A stretch of DNA of 64,000 nt from Symsagittifera roscoffensis. Lineage: Eukaryota > Xenacoelomorpha > Acoela > Convolutidae. Positions 1 through 9,800 of the stretch are shown here, piece after piece. The position numbers were made by a program, and so were the translations under genes. The stretch's first letter is position 1, and each line of letters begins with the position of its first letter. The notes under the pieces were generated by a model. It was not told the DNA's origin. It made no database searches and saw only the letters and a list, made by a program, of their open reading frames with translations. The stretch spans positions 41,047,831 to 41,111,830 of the forward strand of contig NC_087070.1 in assembly GCF_963678635.1 (NCBI RefSeq). Direction: 5' to 3'.

Positions 1-235
1 GGGCAGTCACTTTTCACAAAAACGTATTATGTTGCAATCCACACCAATGAGTCACGCTCTTTTTAATATATACTTAGTGTCGCGAATATCCGAGTTCGGA
101 CCTGTTTTGTTTTGGTCTGGTTCTTATTGAAAGGCAAACTACCAGTGCAGTCACTGATTCCTAGCCTGTGTGCTAATAACCTAATACCTCTCACTTTAGT
201 ATTTCTTTCGCCTACCTAAGTCCTTTAATAAAATA

Positions 236-570
236 ATACCCCTCCGGATTGGCACAAATAGGACCCTTCCGGACTAACAAAATCTAGACCCTTCCGGATA
301 GGGACCCCTCCGAGTTAGTTAACACAAGACCCCTCCGGATTTGGACCCCTCCGAATTAGCGACTATAAGACCCCTCCGGATTCGGACCCCGCCTAACTTG
401 AAAAAATTTTGACCCCTCCGGATTGGGAGCCCTCCGGTGATTTTGTAAAAGTAGCTTTTCGGAGATTTCCTTCTTTCAACCTATACCCCTCCGGATACGT
501 TCTCCTATGCAATTTTGCTTTTTCAATTAACTAGGAAGGGTATGTACTACTTTCCTAGACCCTTCCGGAT
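236..570. repeat. Degenerate short repeat of ACCCCTCCGGATT in the element 2 leader
   Basis: About a dozen irregularly spaced copies of CCCCTCCGGATT or CCCTTCCGGATT occur here. The same word recurs outside the cluster, sometimes inverted as AATCCGGAAGG, near 1800, 2428, 2484 and 2810. Spacing varies, so this is a dispersed motif cluster rather than a clean tandem array. Confidence 0.7.
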
Positions 571-1934
571 TGAAGTTAAGCCTCTTATTTGACAATTCAC
601 ACTAACGGTGAAGGGTCTTATTGCTCGCCTGACTTCGGCTCGATTAAGGTTTTTCTGTGCCTTTAGCCTTCCCTTTTCGTCTAGAACGGCCTAAAGTTAC
701 TTTATTCAACCCCTCTTACCTTTTGGTAGGGGTATAAGGGCTTTTCTAAAAGAAATTTATAAAACGTGAAGGGGCTACCCTCCCAAATTGGTGAATTTGC
801 TAAAAACAACCTCAAAAATTTTCACGCTTATTTTTCCGAAAAACTTTTGTCCCTATTCTTACTGTTCTAACTCAAAATTTTCAAAAAATTTTCTGAATTT
901 ATAGTGTTTCGTTTTCTCAAAATCACGAAATTTCTGTTTTCGGTTCCAAAATAGTTCCAACCACTTTCGAACTAAACTTAACCGGTTCTATCTATTATGG
1001 TAGTGCAGTTACGATGTAACACACTGACTTAGCGCTTTTTTCCGTTTCAAAAAATATCGATATTTCAAAAATCGCGACTTGTGGGGGGATCAAAATATCG
1101 CTATTTTTACCCTAAAAACCGGTCTGTTTTCCTTGTTTTTCACTGAGAAACGATATAAGACTACTAATATAGGCTATATAATTAATAATATTAGTAATAC
1201 TATACCCCACCGGGTTTGTTTAATATCCGAATTAAGGTGCTTAACTCGGATATTCGCAGTTCGGTGAAGGGTCACTACAGTGCAGCACTGTCGAGCCCCC
1301 CACAGATTGCTATCCTAATTTTTGTATCAAAAGGGATACAAAACTTGTTAACGATACCCAACAGTCGATTGTTGTTGTCATTGAGCCCCTTCTTGTTGCT
1401 CCTTGTACTGCTTGCCGGATCAGTCTTCTCCCAAGAGTACCCTACAGTACAAGCATCACAAACGGGCTACAAAAATGATCGTAACGATCCTGACTGATAT
1501 AAATGCCTGTAACAACAATATATCTATCAACAACAAACGGGAGGGTCGGATCACATCTTGTCTGGGGGGATGATTTCTACTGGTTTTTTACTTTTTTTTT
1601 ACTGTTTTTGGTTTTTTCGGTTATTTTTTTTGTTTTTTGTTTTTCTTGGATACTATACTACTTTTTGTTTGGTTTTAGATATATCTTTAAGTGTTTTTGG
1701 TCACAAACCTCTCAGGGAACGAGGGAATGGCCGATCCCCCCACCCTTCCTGGTTCGTGAATTTTCGGTCTTAACTAAGTTAAAAAGCTATTCACGGTAAT
1801 CCGGAAGGTTTCCGCGTTCCGAACTACCCTTCCGCCCCGGCGGTTTAGGCCTATTAAGGGCGTTAATGTGAGCATCCGCTCGGCGCGGAGTGCTCGTTAA
1901 CGGTTCTGCCGGTCATGATGTTAAAAAAGAATAA

Positions 1935-1949
1935 CACCCAGGAGCGCCA
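1935..1949 (-). promoter_or_regulatory. tRNA primer-binding site of element 2
   Basis: On the minus strand this reads TGGCGCTCCTGGGTG, complementary to a tRNA 3' end finishing in CCA. It sits 12 bases inside the LTR edge at 1962. The main element has the identical 15-mer at 26341-26355. The tRNA species was not identified. Confidence 0.65.
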
Positions 1950-1961
1950 TAAAAACATGTA

Positions 1962-2884
1962 TGTAACATTCGCCCGGAAGATACATATCGACGGAAAATA
2001 AAACGAAGTCCTAAGACGACTGGCTAACGTCTAAACAGAGCTTTATATGCTTTTCACCGTCTCTACCAAGCCAGTACTTTTCGGTGGTCTTTTCTAACAT
2101 CGGGTCGACAAAAACGTTACTGCTTTCGGCTTCGGTCAAAACACTCAAATTAACTAGATTACATGCAGAAATAGTGAGCTCATGGCTGGGTCTCAGTATC
2201 CCCAGACCACGAGGTCACTCCTAAAAACAGGGCTACTAATTATTGAATTATTATTGTTTTTGTTCAGTAGATAAAAATCATCATCTCCATCGAAGATGGA
2301 TCAACCCTTTCCCCCAACTCCTAGCTTCTCATCCTTATCAAAATGAATCCAGTTGTTAATTAAATTCAATTCAGGACATGACAAGAAGCTAAAAGTTTAT
2401 ATAAAAGAATAAAAGTCTCAGTTCCGAAACCCTTCCGGATTCTTGAATCCACTGAATCAAGCTCGTTAATCTTGATTTCTTCTTAATCCGGAAGGCTGTC
2501 CTCCACCCTTCACTGTTGTTCGCAACGGCCTTGCAACTATTGTAGCGACACAATACTTGCAACTCGGAACCTTCTCTGCTATTCCTGCAATCTGCTGTTG
2601 TTTTTTGATCACGATTCTCGTAGTTATCGTCCGCGCAACTAATGTTGTTGTGTTTTTCTTCGACCTTTTTGCCAAAATGACCGTTTCTGATGTTTCTGAG
2701 AAATGTTACGTAATCATTTCGAAAATTTAAAAATTAGCAATTTCCGAATCCTTCAACCTTCACGTTTTGTCCCATCGTTCAAATAACGTTCCTAATCCTT
2801 AACAATCACCAATCCGGAAGGCTCGCTGCTAAAATTTCGAATTCTGCAGAGATTGCATTTTTCACATTCTGGTCGAATGTCACA
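1962..2884 (-). mobile_element. Diverged LTR of element 2
   Basis: The left edge, TGTAACATTCG, matches the edge of the main element's LTR and directly follows the PBS. The right edge is placed at ...GTCACA, giving TGT...ACA ends and 923 bp against 916 bp in the main element. The interior is strongly diverged but keeps scattered similarity, such as GATGGATCAACC near 2297. The left boundary is well supported; the right boundary is inferred from length and terminal bases. Confidence 0.5.
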
Positions 2885-3250
2885 TTAGTCCCAAAATATT
2901 TTTGGTTTTTTATTCAAAACGTACATGTCGAAATCGAAATTATGACTCAGAAACTTCCAGACAAATTAATTTTAAATGTTTAATTAATTTTAGAGGTTAA
3001 AAGTATTTTAATCTTAATGGTAATTTAGAGATCAACTGTGATTGGCTAATTTTTTATCATGATGGTTTAGAACCAAATTGTATGTGATTTATTGTAAATA
3101 ACATTTGTAAATTGATGTTTTATCGTCATTTAGAATAGTTTATTGTAAAACTCCTGACGATGCACATAGTTGCGAAAACGATTGAAATTTACTTTTTTGC
3201 AAAAATTTCTACTATGATACAATGGAATAAATGCTACTCACAGTCTCACC
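2885..3250. other. AT-rich sequence with no recognised feature
   Basis: This stretch lies between the element 2 LTR and a possible exon. I see no convincing ORF, RNA gene or repeat in it. Confidence 0.5.
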
Positions 3251-3475
3251 TTTCGGAAACCGCAGAACTGCCCTATCCACGATTGCAGCTTCCTTCCTTG
3301 AAGACTGGATCTCATCCAACGACTTTACAGGAATCGGAGTGAAACCCGGATCTCCTCTGGTCACTGCATCGAAGAAACCCTGCAGGTCCTCCTGGTCGAC
3401 AGCGCCCCGCCTACTGGACCTTCGCACCTCGCCATGTGGAGGCAGACGTGGTGCTCTACCCGACTCCGCCCTACT
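3251..3475 (-). CDS. Possible internal exon of an unrecognised host gene
   Basis: This patch has a higher GC content than its surroundings and is open on the minus strand for about 75 codons, from just below a TAG at 3476-3478. The reading contains basic and acidic runs and the stretch DQEDLQGFFDAVTRGDPGF. It is followed in the sense direction by AAAG and then GTGAGAC near 3251, a good splice-donor context. No ATG starts this frame, so it would have to be an internal exon. The family is unknown. It could instead be an old transposon fragment. Confidence 0.25.
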
Positions 3476-3719
3476 CTACCTCTCCTTCGTCTCATACACT
3501 GTAAATGGGTAGTCATTTCCAGACATAATAACGATCTGAAAATTGAAGACACTTCAAGGGAGGCGAAATGTTGAAGCCTAAAAAAGACATCTCAGCTTTC
3601 TACTTGAACTAAATCTACGATTGAACTGATTTACTTGTTTAAAACCGCATTTAACAAAAATCAATTGACTTCTATCTATAACTCATGAAATAATTTACAC
3701 TCTTGCGAATCACTAGTTT

Positions 3720-4203
3720 TATTCAGTCGGATTGGTGATTTTTCGTTTCCCAACTTTTGCTGCACAACATTACAGCTGCTAAAATATGTCTCTTAAAGTC
3801 TTTAACAGTTTCTAATAGTCTCTGGGCACGGGGGCTCCAATTCCATGTTCCCCCGGGGATAGCGTCTTTATCTTCCCGATTTCGAGGCATGGCAGGGTAC
3901 GGATCCGCTCCGGATGTCCCACTGAACTTTCCTTCCGTATGACCACGATAAGGGGCTTCGTATTTCTCGTGTTTTTCTTCAACTGATTTTCGTCTTGTCA
4001 ATTCCGTTGTCTGTTTGTCTTGTATTTTTTGGGACAAAATGGCCGTTTTTACATTTCTGAGAAAATTCCTAGCTCCAATCGAAATTTTGAAATACTAGAA
4101 TCTTCCGACCCTCCTTTTCATAACGATTTCCCCGTTAACATCTCTACCGACTTTGTTCGTTTGCATCGGCGGGTTTGACGTGCCAATTTGGGGGAATGGC
4201 ACA
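3720..4203 (-). mobile_element. Possible remnant of a third related LTR
   Basis: The stretch near 4031-4105 (ACAAAATGGCCGTTTTTACATTTCTGAG) parallels the element 2 LTR near 2670-2735 (CAAAATGACCGTTTCTGATGTTTCTGAG), and both continue into a similar AAATTTT-rich segment. The right edge at 4203 ends GGCACA like the main LTR. I could not define the left edge. A 104-codon minus-strand reading (3723-4037) lies inside it and has no recognisable domain. Confidence 0.3.
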
Positions 4204-4267
4204 CTCAACTATCTGACTCTTAACTTTTATTCTCGTTACAATTTACTTTTCTCCAATATTTGAAATT

Positions 4268-5183
4268 TGTAACATTCGTCTACTGCAGTCACACATGAGG
4301 CTTAAGAAAAATAGGCCCTATAACCACTGGCTCAAGGGTCAGGGACACTATCTCTTGTGTTTTTCTACCTCAAGAACGGTCGGAGCCAGTTCGGTTCGCT
4401 TGTGACATGAGACTACGACCCGTTACAGCTTAAAGGCTACTACTAAAATATCCCCCCACTCTAGAATTAGAAACGTCCCCATACTTAGGTCTCTAGATAC
4501 CCAAAATACATGAACGCCGTTAAAAACCGGGTTGGAACAATCCGTTAAGTTACTTTTTATTAGACAGTGGAACTTTGATCCATTTCAGATGGATCAACCT
4601 AAAACTCGCCTTACCTCAACATAACAATTATAAAACACACTCTAGGAATTTAAATTAAGTACTCACATTGCAGCACGCTCAAGAACCAGGAAGTAAATAA
4701 GTCGGTAAGCAACTCAAGAATTAATAAAGTAACTAAAATGAGTTTAATGTCAGTCAGTTTTAACAACAAGAACAAGTGTTTACTCTAGACTACCAGTTCT
4801 CGTGAACCATTGGGACACTCTAGCTGTCCACCTTTCCACCGAAGGTTCACTCTGGTCCAGTCAATAATAGTATTCCAATCGTAATAATCCAACTCGTGGG
4901 AATGCTCTCGTCTCTGTTTCAGATGGGACAGCTCTACTCTAGGTTATTGTTGCTTTCGAAATTGCGAATAGCAATTTCCCACCGATTTTTCTAGCAACTT
5001 TCCCGCGATTGTTACTCAATTGTTCTGAAATTGTTCTTATCTCTTTTTCTGATTTTCAGTTCTCGCGAGAAAATCGTGCATGACAGGTTCCATTCGAAAT
5101 TTTGAAAAATTAAATTTCACTCCAAAATCAAGTGTTTTTTGCTTCTCTCAAGGTCAAACTTCCAAATATGACCGACTGGCACA
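4268..5183 (-). repeat. 3' LTR of element 1
   Basis: This is a 916-bp copy that starts TGTAACATTC and ends CTGGCACA on the plus strand. It matches 26367-27282 base for base except for an A/G difference near 5018 in the part I compared. On the sense strand an AATAAA polyadenylation hexamer lies at 4556-4561. Confidence 0.95.
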
Positions 5184-5195
5184 TACTCCCCGGAC
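5184..5195 (-). promoter_or_regulatory. Polypurine tract of element 1
   Basis: The minus strand reads GAGTCCGGGGAGTA directly before the 3' LTR, a short purine-rich run in the position required for plus-strand priming. It is shorter and less pure than a typical PPT. Confidence 0.55.
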
Positions 5196-5614
5196 TCGAG
5201 ATCGATGTCCTCATCGCGCGCTGTCTTCTGCCAGTGAGTCCCAGAAAAACCGAGTGTTGCTCAAGATACAGTGCCAGTGGTCATTTACAGAAGTTTGCAG
5301 CAGATTTAAGCTTATCTACACCCCAAAATTCACAGCCATTTAAAATTTTCACACTATTGCTAAACAGCAACCAAAATCTGCATACACCTGCACCCTTGAA
5401 TTTTCGCTTTTCAAGCCAATCATTTTAAAATCTCTTTTGTCCTATTCAATCAGGAAATTGTCATGCAGCATTTTCGATTTATATAATAAATATAGTATAT
5501 TAGTAACAATATTTGCTTTGTTAAAATTTCTTTTTCGTGAATCCAAGTTTCACTCAGATCCACGCTCAAGCCCCCCTTCCCTCTCAAGACTCAAGATCCA
5601 TCCGATTTGCCCAT
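5196..5614 (-). other. 3' untranslated region of element 1
   Basis: This sequence lies between the stop of the 415-aa reading and the polypurine tract. Several small ORFs on the plus strand have no recognisable domain. I see nothing else in it. Confidence 0.6.
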
Positions 5615-6862
5615 TCATCTCGTGCTCTTCACCTTGGAGGTACTGCATCCTGAAGTGCTAGATGCGGCAAACTGTCTCAACAGTTCCTCTTCATCATCGG
5701 AACTAATCACAATCTCCTCCCAAGCCTTCAGCTGTTCATAGGATCGCATCCATTCTCTCTGCTCCTGCAATCTCTTTGCTTGGTTGGGTAGTGCCTTCAC
5801 CCTAGCTTCTCGGTTCAAGCAAAAGGAGTTGTGCAGGCTCAAGCTCACGTTCTTCGCCAGGTCTTCCTCTAGTATCGACTCCCTCGCTTTGGTATTGTCT
5901 CTAGACATCTTACCCACTCTTTTCCATCCTGTCGTGATCGCATTACGATGGGTTAGCAGGGGTCTCTTGAAAGCTTCCGGCCCAATCTCGGCCTGGAACT
6001 GTCGATACTCTTTTTGATGTTTTCTCATGTGATCTTTCGTTGTCATGTACAACCAAGACGTCAGTGTCGCCCGAAACCATGGAAAGTACCTCAAGCGACT
6101 CCATACGTGCCTGACTTCCGTCGGTATGGCGAATACTTTGCACGCAGTCTCAAACAACTCGAGTCTCCTGCTGTAGTCTATCGCGTATATTGACTCAGCC
6201 GTTGGCGTCGTCGCCTCCCGATACTTCGTTATATTCTCTTCTATCCATCTCAGGGCTAACATCGTACTCACTACTAAGAGCGTCACCTTCTGCCGGTGAT
6301 CCGGTAGTCCGATCGACCGAATCTCTTCCACATCCCACACCAGGCAAAGGTTCTTGTGATCTGGATACCACACCGTTTGTGCCAAACAGTGGCATGGGCA
6401 TTCCCCATGAGAGATCTCAATGCTCCTGAGATTACGCTCCCCTGAGGCTTCCAAGAGAGGCTCAAGCTCCATCATTTTCTCGTGCATCGTGTCGTTGTCT
6501 TCCAGGTTCGGAGTACTTCCCACAGGTTTCCCGATCACGTTTTGTCTCTCGTGATCGCTTGTGTTTTCCCTTTCCAACTTCAGAAGATCTTCTCCCCAGA
6601 TTTCGCTTAAGTCATCTCTCAATTCTTTTGGTACTGTCCCTTTGATTTTTCTCAACAACTTGTGCGAGTGATGCGACATCCGAGCCAACCTCACGCACTT
6701 GGGCACTGAGAAGGCCTTGTCCACCAGTATTCTCTGGCTGGACACTTCCACCATCGCCATGTGTAGCGGGTAGTGACTTCCACACAAGTTGGCCATCATT
6801 GACCCTATCAGCGATTTCGCGTTCAATGGCAAGCCATAAGCTTCGCTCATGGGAAATCCCAT
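5615..6862 (-). CDS. 415-aa continuation of the accessory ORF (ORF4), function unknown
   Basis: This reading is in exactly the same frame as the 2551-codon ORF upstream. It is separated from it only by one TGA (6884-6886) and seven sense codons before its first ATG. I recognise no family. Visible features are a short Cys/His cluster around residues 153-160 (GECPCHC), a hydrophobic patch (VTLLVVSTMLAL, about residue 195), a basic middle, and an acidic-serine tail (ISSDDEEELL) before a Ser/Lys-rich end. The ATG at 6862 may not be a true start. The reading may be made as the C-terminal part of a larger protein by readthrough, or it may have been cut off by a nonsense mutation. It is intact for its full length. 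Confidence 0.6.
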   Translation of the reverse strand: MGFPMSEAYGLPLNAKSLIGSMMANLCGSHYPLHMAMVEVSSQRILVDKAFSVPKCVRLARMSHHSHKLLRKIKGTVPKELRDDLSEIWGEDLLKLERENTSDHERQNVIGKPVGSTPNLEDNDTMHEKMMELEPLLEASGERNLRSIEISHGECPCHCLAQTVWYPDHKNLCLVWDVEEIRSIGLPDHRQKVTLLVVSTMLALRWIEENITKYREATTPTAESIYAIDYSRRLELFETACKVFAIPTEVRHVWSRLRYFPWFRATLTSWLYMTTKDHMRKHQKEYRQFQAEIGPEAFKRPLLTHRNAITTGWKRVGKMSRDNTKARESILEEDLAKNVSLSLHNSFCLNREARVKALPNQAKRLQEQREWMRSYEQLKAWEEIVISSDDEEELLRQFAASSTSGCSTSKVKSTR

Positions 6863-6883
6863 TTCCGCCTCAAGACCAACCTT

Positions 6884-6886
6884 TCA
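6884..6886 (-). other. Single in-frame TGA between ORF3 and ORF4
   Basis: The sense context is CGG AGC TGA AAG GTT. The frame is open for more than 2500 codons before it and more than 420 after it. It could be a nonsense mutation, a readthrough stop or a sequencing error. The downstream bases do not match the best-known readthrough context (CTA after the stop). Confidence 0.85.
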
Positions 6887-9800
6887 GCTCCGGATGTGTT
6901 TTTGAGTCACCTGCAACACCCCGGGCCATGATTCCACGCTCAACGCCGTCACTAAATGATGTTCAGACTCCAGTCTCTCCAGTGCCTGCAGACCACACAT
7001 TCTCGAGAAGAATCCGAGAGCTGTCGCTATATTCACCGTGGTTCTCGCGTAACATTCCGCTATTATTTGCACTTCACTTTTCTCCCTTTCTGTGATGTCT
7101 TCGAACCAAGTGACCAGGTCTTCTTTTTGAAACGACAGTATTCTGACGCATGACCGTCCATCGCAGATGTGCTCTCCGTTCCCACACGTCGAATCCAGAC
7201 AGCTACCCGGCTCCAATTTCTTCACTGACCCGGGGTCGCTCGTCCTTTCGCTTGGCTCTTGCATCTGGGGCGTGATTAGCTTATGTAGCACACTCAACTT
7301 CGCCAGATCTTCATCTTCCGTTGGTGCTAACCTCACTCGCTCTGTGGTTTCCTCGATTAGACTTGCATGGGGATGTGGACACCAGGAGGGTCTTAGTAGC
7401 TTCCATATCACTCCCAAGTTCGTGGTTAACAAGCCATTTCCACCGCCCATGTTCACTTCAACTCTCTTGTTTGAGCGCGGTATGCTTATCACTTCTGGTG
7501 TTTTCTCAAGAATCAGGCCCAGGCTCGGCCCCTCTTTCTCCACCGCGTCTATCTCCATTATTTTTTCTGTCCAAAACTTCAGTAGCTCCGCTACCTCATG
7601 GTTTCTGTGGGCTCCTCCAGCTTCCGAGTCTAAGAAGGGATTGTAGGCCATTCCCATCACTCCAGACACATGTTGGTATTCCCCCTTCTCACTGAGTCTC
7701 GAGTACTGTTCTGACGAGGCCAGGTTACGGTGAACATCATGTTCTTCCTCGAACTTCTTATTAGAGAACCTCCGTACCTCGTCCAGCTTCCGATGGTTCT
7801 CTAAGGATAGTCTGGAACCATCTTCTTTCTCTATTCCTGTACTCTGATATACGTTCAAGATGATCGTTGAGACTCTTTTCTCCATGGATTTACTTCCACT
7901 CGCTCTCTGGTGGCATGCCAGGATGGTGCTATCAGACATCATTGACATTGTCCATCTCAAGAAACATGTGGCATCTTTTCTTCTAGCCAGGCTCAAGCCT
8001 GAATTGTCCCTGGCCACGTGTTGCATCAGTGCCTGATACACCTCTAGCTTCTTGCTTCCCAACTTCAGCCTGTCATACGAGGTCAATGTCTCCAACTCTA
8101 TTCCCACCAGACTCCAGGTGAACATTAATTGTCCCGCAGTTCTAACGAAGGGATTCGCCATTAGTGGCGGTGCTGATGAGGATGTTCTCATCGCCTCTTC
8201 AAAATGATCCTTCAACAAACTCTGCCAGGACCTCTTCAGATGACTTGCCATCTCTATCTTATTAACCTCGGCTTTTTGCTGGGTGGCCCAATTGCGTCGC
8301 CTGCGAGCTATTCCACTGTCCAACTTCTTCAAGCAGTCCTCCATTTCCTTCAATGTTTCGAGGGCCACCCACCACGTCCGGGAAGTATTCCTCGTCTTGT
8401 TCCTCTCCAATGGATCACTCGTCACTTGTTTGCCCATGTCCTGATGTGCCTTCGAGATCCATTCTTTGCCGATCTCCACTTCCCCTACCTGTCCGTTCGT
8501 TGAACCTCTCTTCACGTTTACCTTCTGAGGCTTGAAGTCTTCTTCTGACGTCGAACTGGTGGAAACCTCTATTTCCTTTTCTACTTCAAGTGGTTTCCTG
8601 AGCTCCGAGCTGTTCTTGTATGCCGCCGTCTTGCATCGGGCCAAAACGATGGGCGCCGTCTCTCTCAAGTTTCCTTCCGAAACAGCGTCCACTGAAGGAC
8701 TACCCCATCCTTCCACTTCTCTCTTCCTCTTGCGAGTCTTCACATCTCTGCTCGAGGGTGTTGTGGCTATCATCATTGATTCGACCTCTCCATCCACTCC
8801 TTCCAACTCTTGCCTCCCCCCTGCTCGAGCCTTAAGGATATTAGTACTCTTAATCATATTACTAGTCCCAACCTTATCCCTTTTTATATCATCAACCATT
8901 TTATCCACAGTTTTTTGTTTCAGAGTAGAGCTGTCCTCACATTTCTCTTTTCTAGTCTTCGATCGTGCGTTCCTCAGCTCCACTAGCTTGTTCAGCAGCT
9001 CTTTTCTTGCCTTCTCATCCAGGCCCGTTCCTATCAGGAGCGGTTCCCCGAATCTCACTACTGCGTCCCACAGTTCCTTCTTGAACTTGTCCAGCGTCGT
9101 CTCGCTGCCCACTTCTCGATTGAATTCCCCCAGGAATTCCTGCCAAGCGTCATCCTCGAGAGATCCCAAGAATATATCCCTGTTCCCTTCGAACGTGTTC
9201 TTCTCCCTTTCCTCCGAGCTCAAGAGTAACATCCCCATATTGAAGGTCTCACCTGCCAATGGCAACTCTAGGTTCTTCCGCGGGGACGGGTTCAGAGGTG
9301 GTGTGGCAGTATCTGCCCAATTCTCTTCGCTCAAGTCTTTCAACAGCTCTTGAGTGGTGAGTTCCTCCCCTGATGGCCCTGGTTCAGGTGTATTCCCCAC
9401 CTCCATGTCTTCTCCAACTTCACTGAGAGTTTCATCCATACTCTCTTCCTCTGATTCATTTCTTCTTCTCTCGAGAATTCTTTTGAATCGATCCTCAACG
9501 GGTCCACTCCTCTTGTCTCCAGGCGTGTCTACAGACAGTGGTGACGGTGTCGTAGGATCCAGCTTTTTATATTCCGTCAGGGCTACATGCAGTTGACCTG
9601 CTGCATCTAGTTCTGTTCCCTCCTGTGTCACTTCTACTTGTTCCAAGCCATAGGGTGCCTTGTATTTTCTCGTGGCAAATTTCATTTCGTCCACCAATGC
9701 GACGTGTCCCTCCATCACGATCATCCTGCCATCATCCCATATGGGTAGCATATTCTCAAGTCCTTCCTTTTCAAGAGTCCTCAAGACTTTCCGCACCTCA

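Larger units (their letters stand above)
1..1961 (-). mobile_element. Leader (5' untranslated) part of a diverged LTR retrotransposon, element 2
   Basis: This is the internal leader of a second, older Gypsy-like element in the same orientation as the main one. It lies immediately left of a primer-binding site (1935-1949) and an LTR start (1962). Stretch 1781-1840 resembles the leader of the main element at 26211-26275 (shared AAAAAGCTAT, CACGGTA and CCGGAAGGTTT words). No long ORF is present, and the short ORFs at 1079-1800 look like chance. The coding part of this element lies outside the window, if it survives. Confidence 0.55.

Noticed and set aside
3723-4037. 104-codon minus-strand open frame
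   Set aside because: Falls inside a probable LTR remnant, is highly charged and has no recognised family or conserved counterpart in the better-defined LTRs.
4263-4267. Clear 5-bp target-site duplication around element 1
   Set aside because: Left flank AAATT and right flank ATTCA share just ATT (AATT if the LTR's last A is counted), so it is not firm.
8532-9353. 273-codon plus-strand open frame (and similar ones at 13780-14523, 15098-15727, 17500-18012 and 22297-22914)
   Set aside because: All lie antisense to the long minus-strand retrotransposon ORFs and have Ser/Leu-rich shadow composition without domains.
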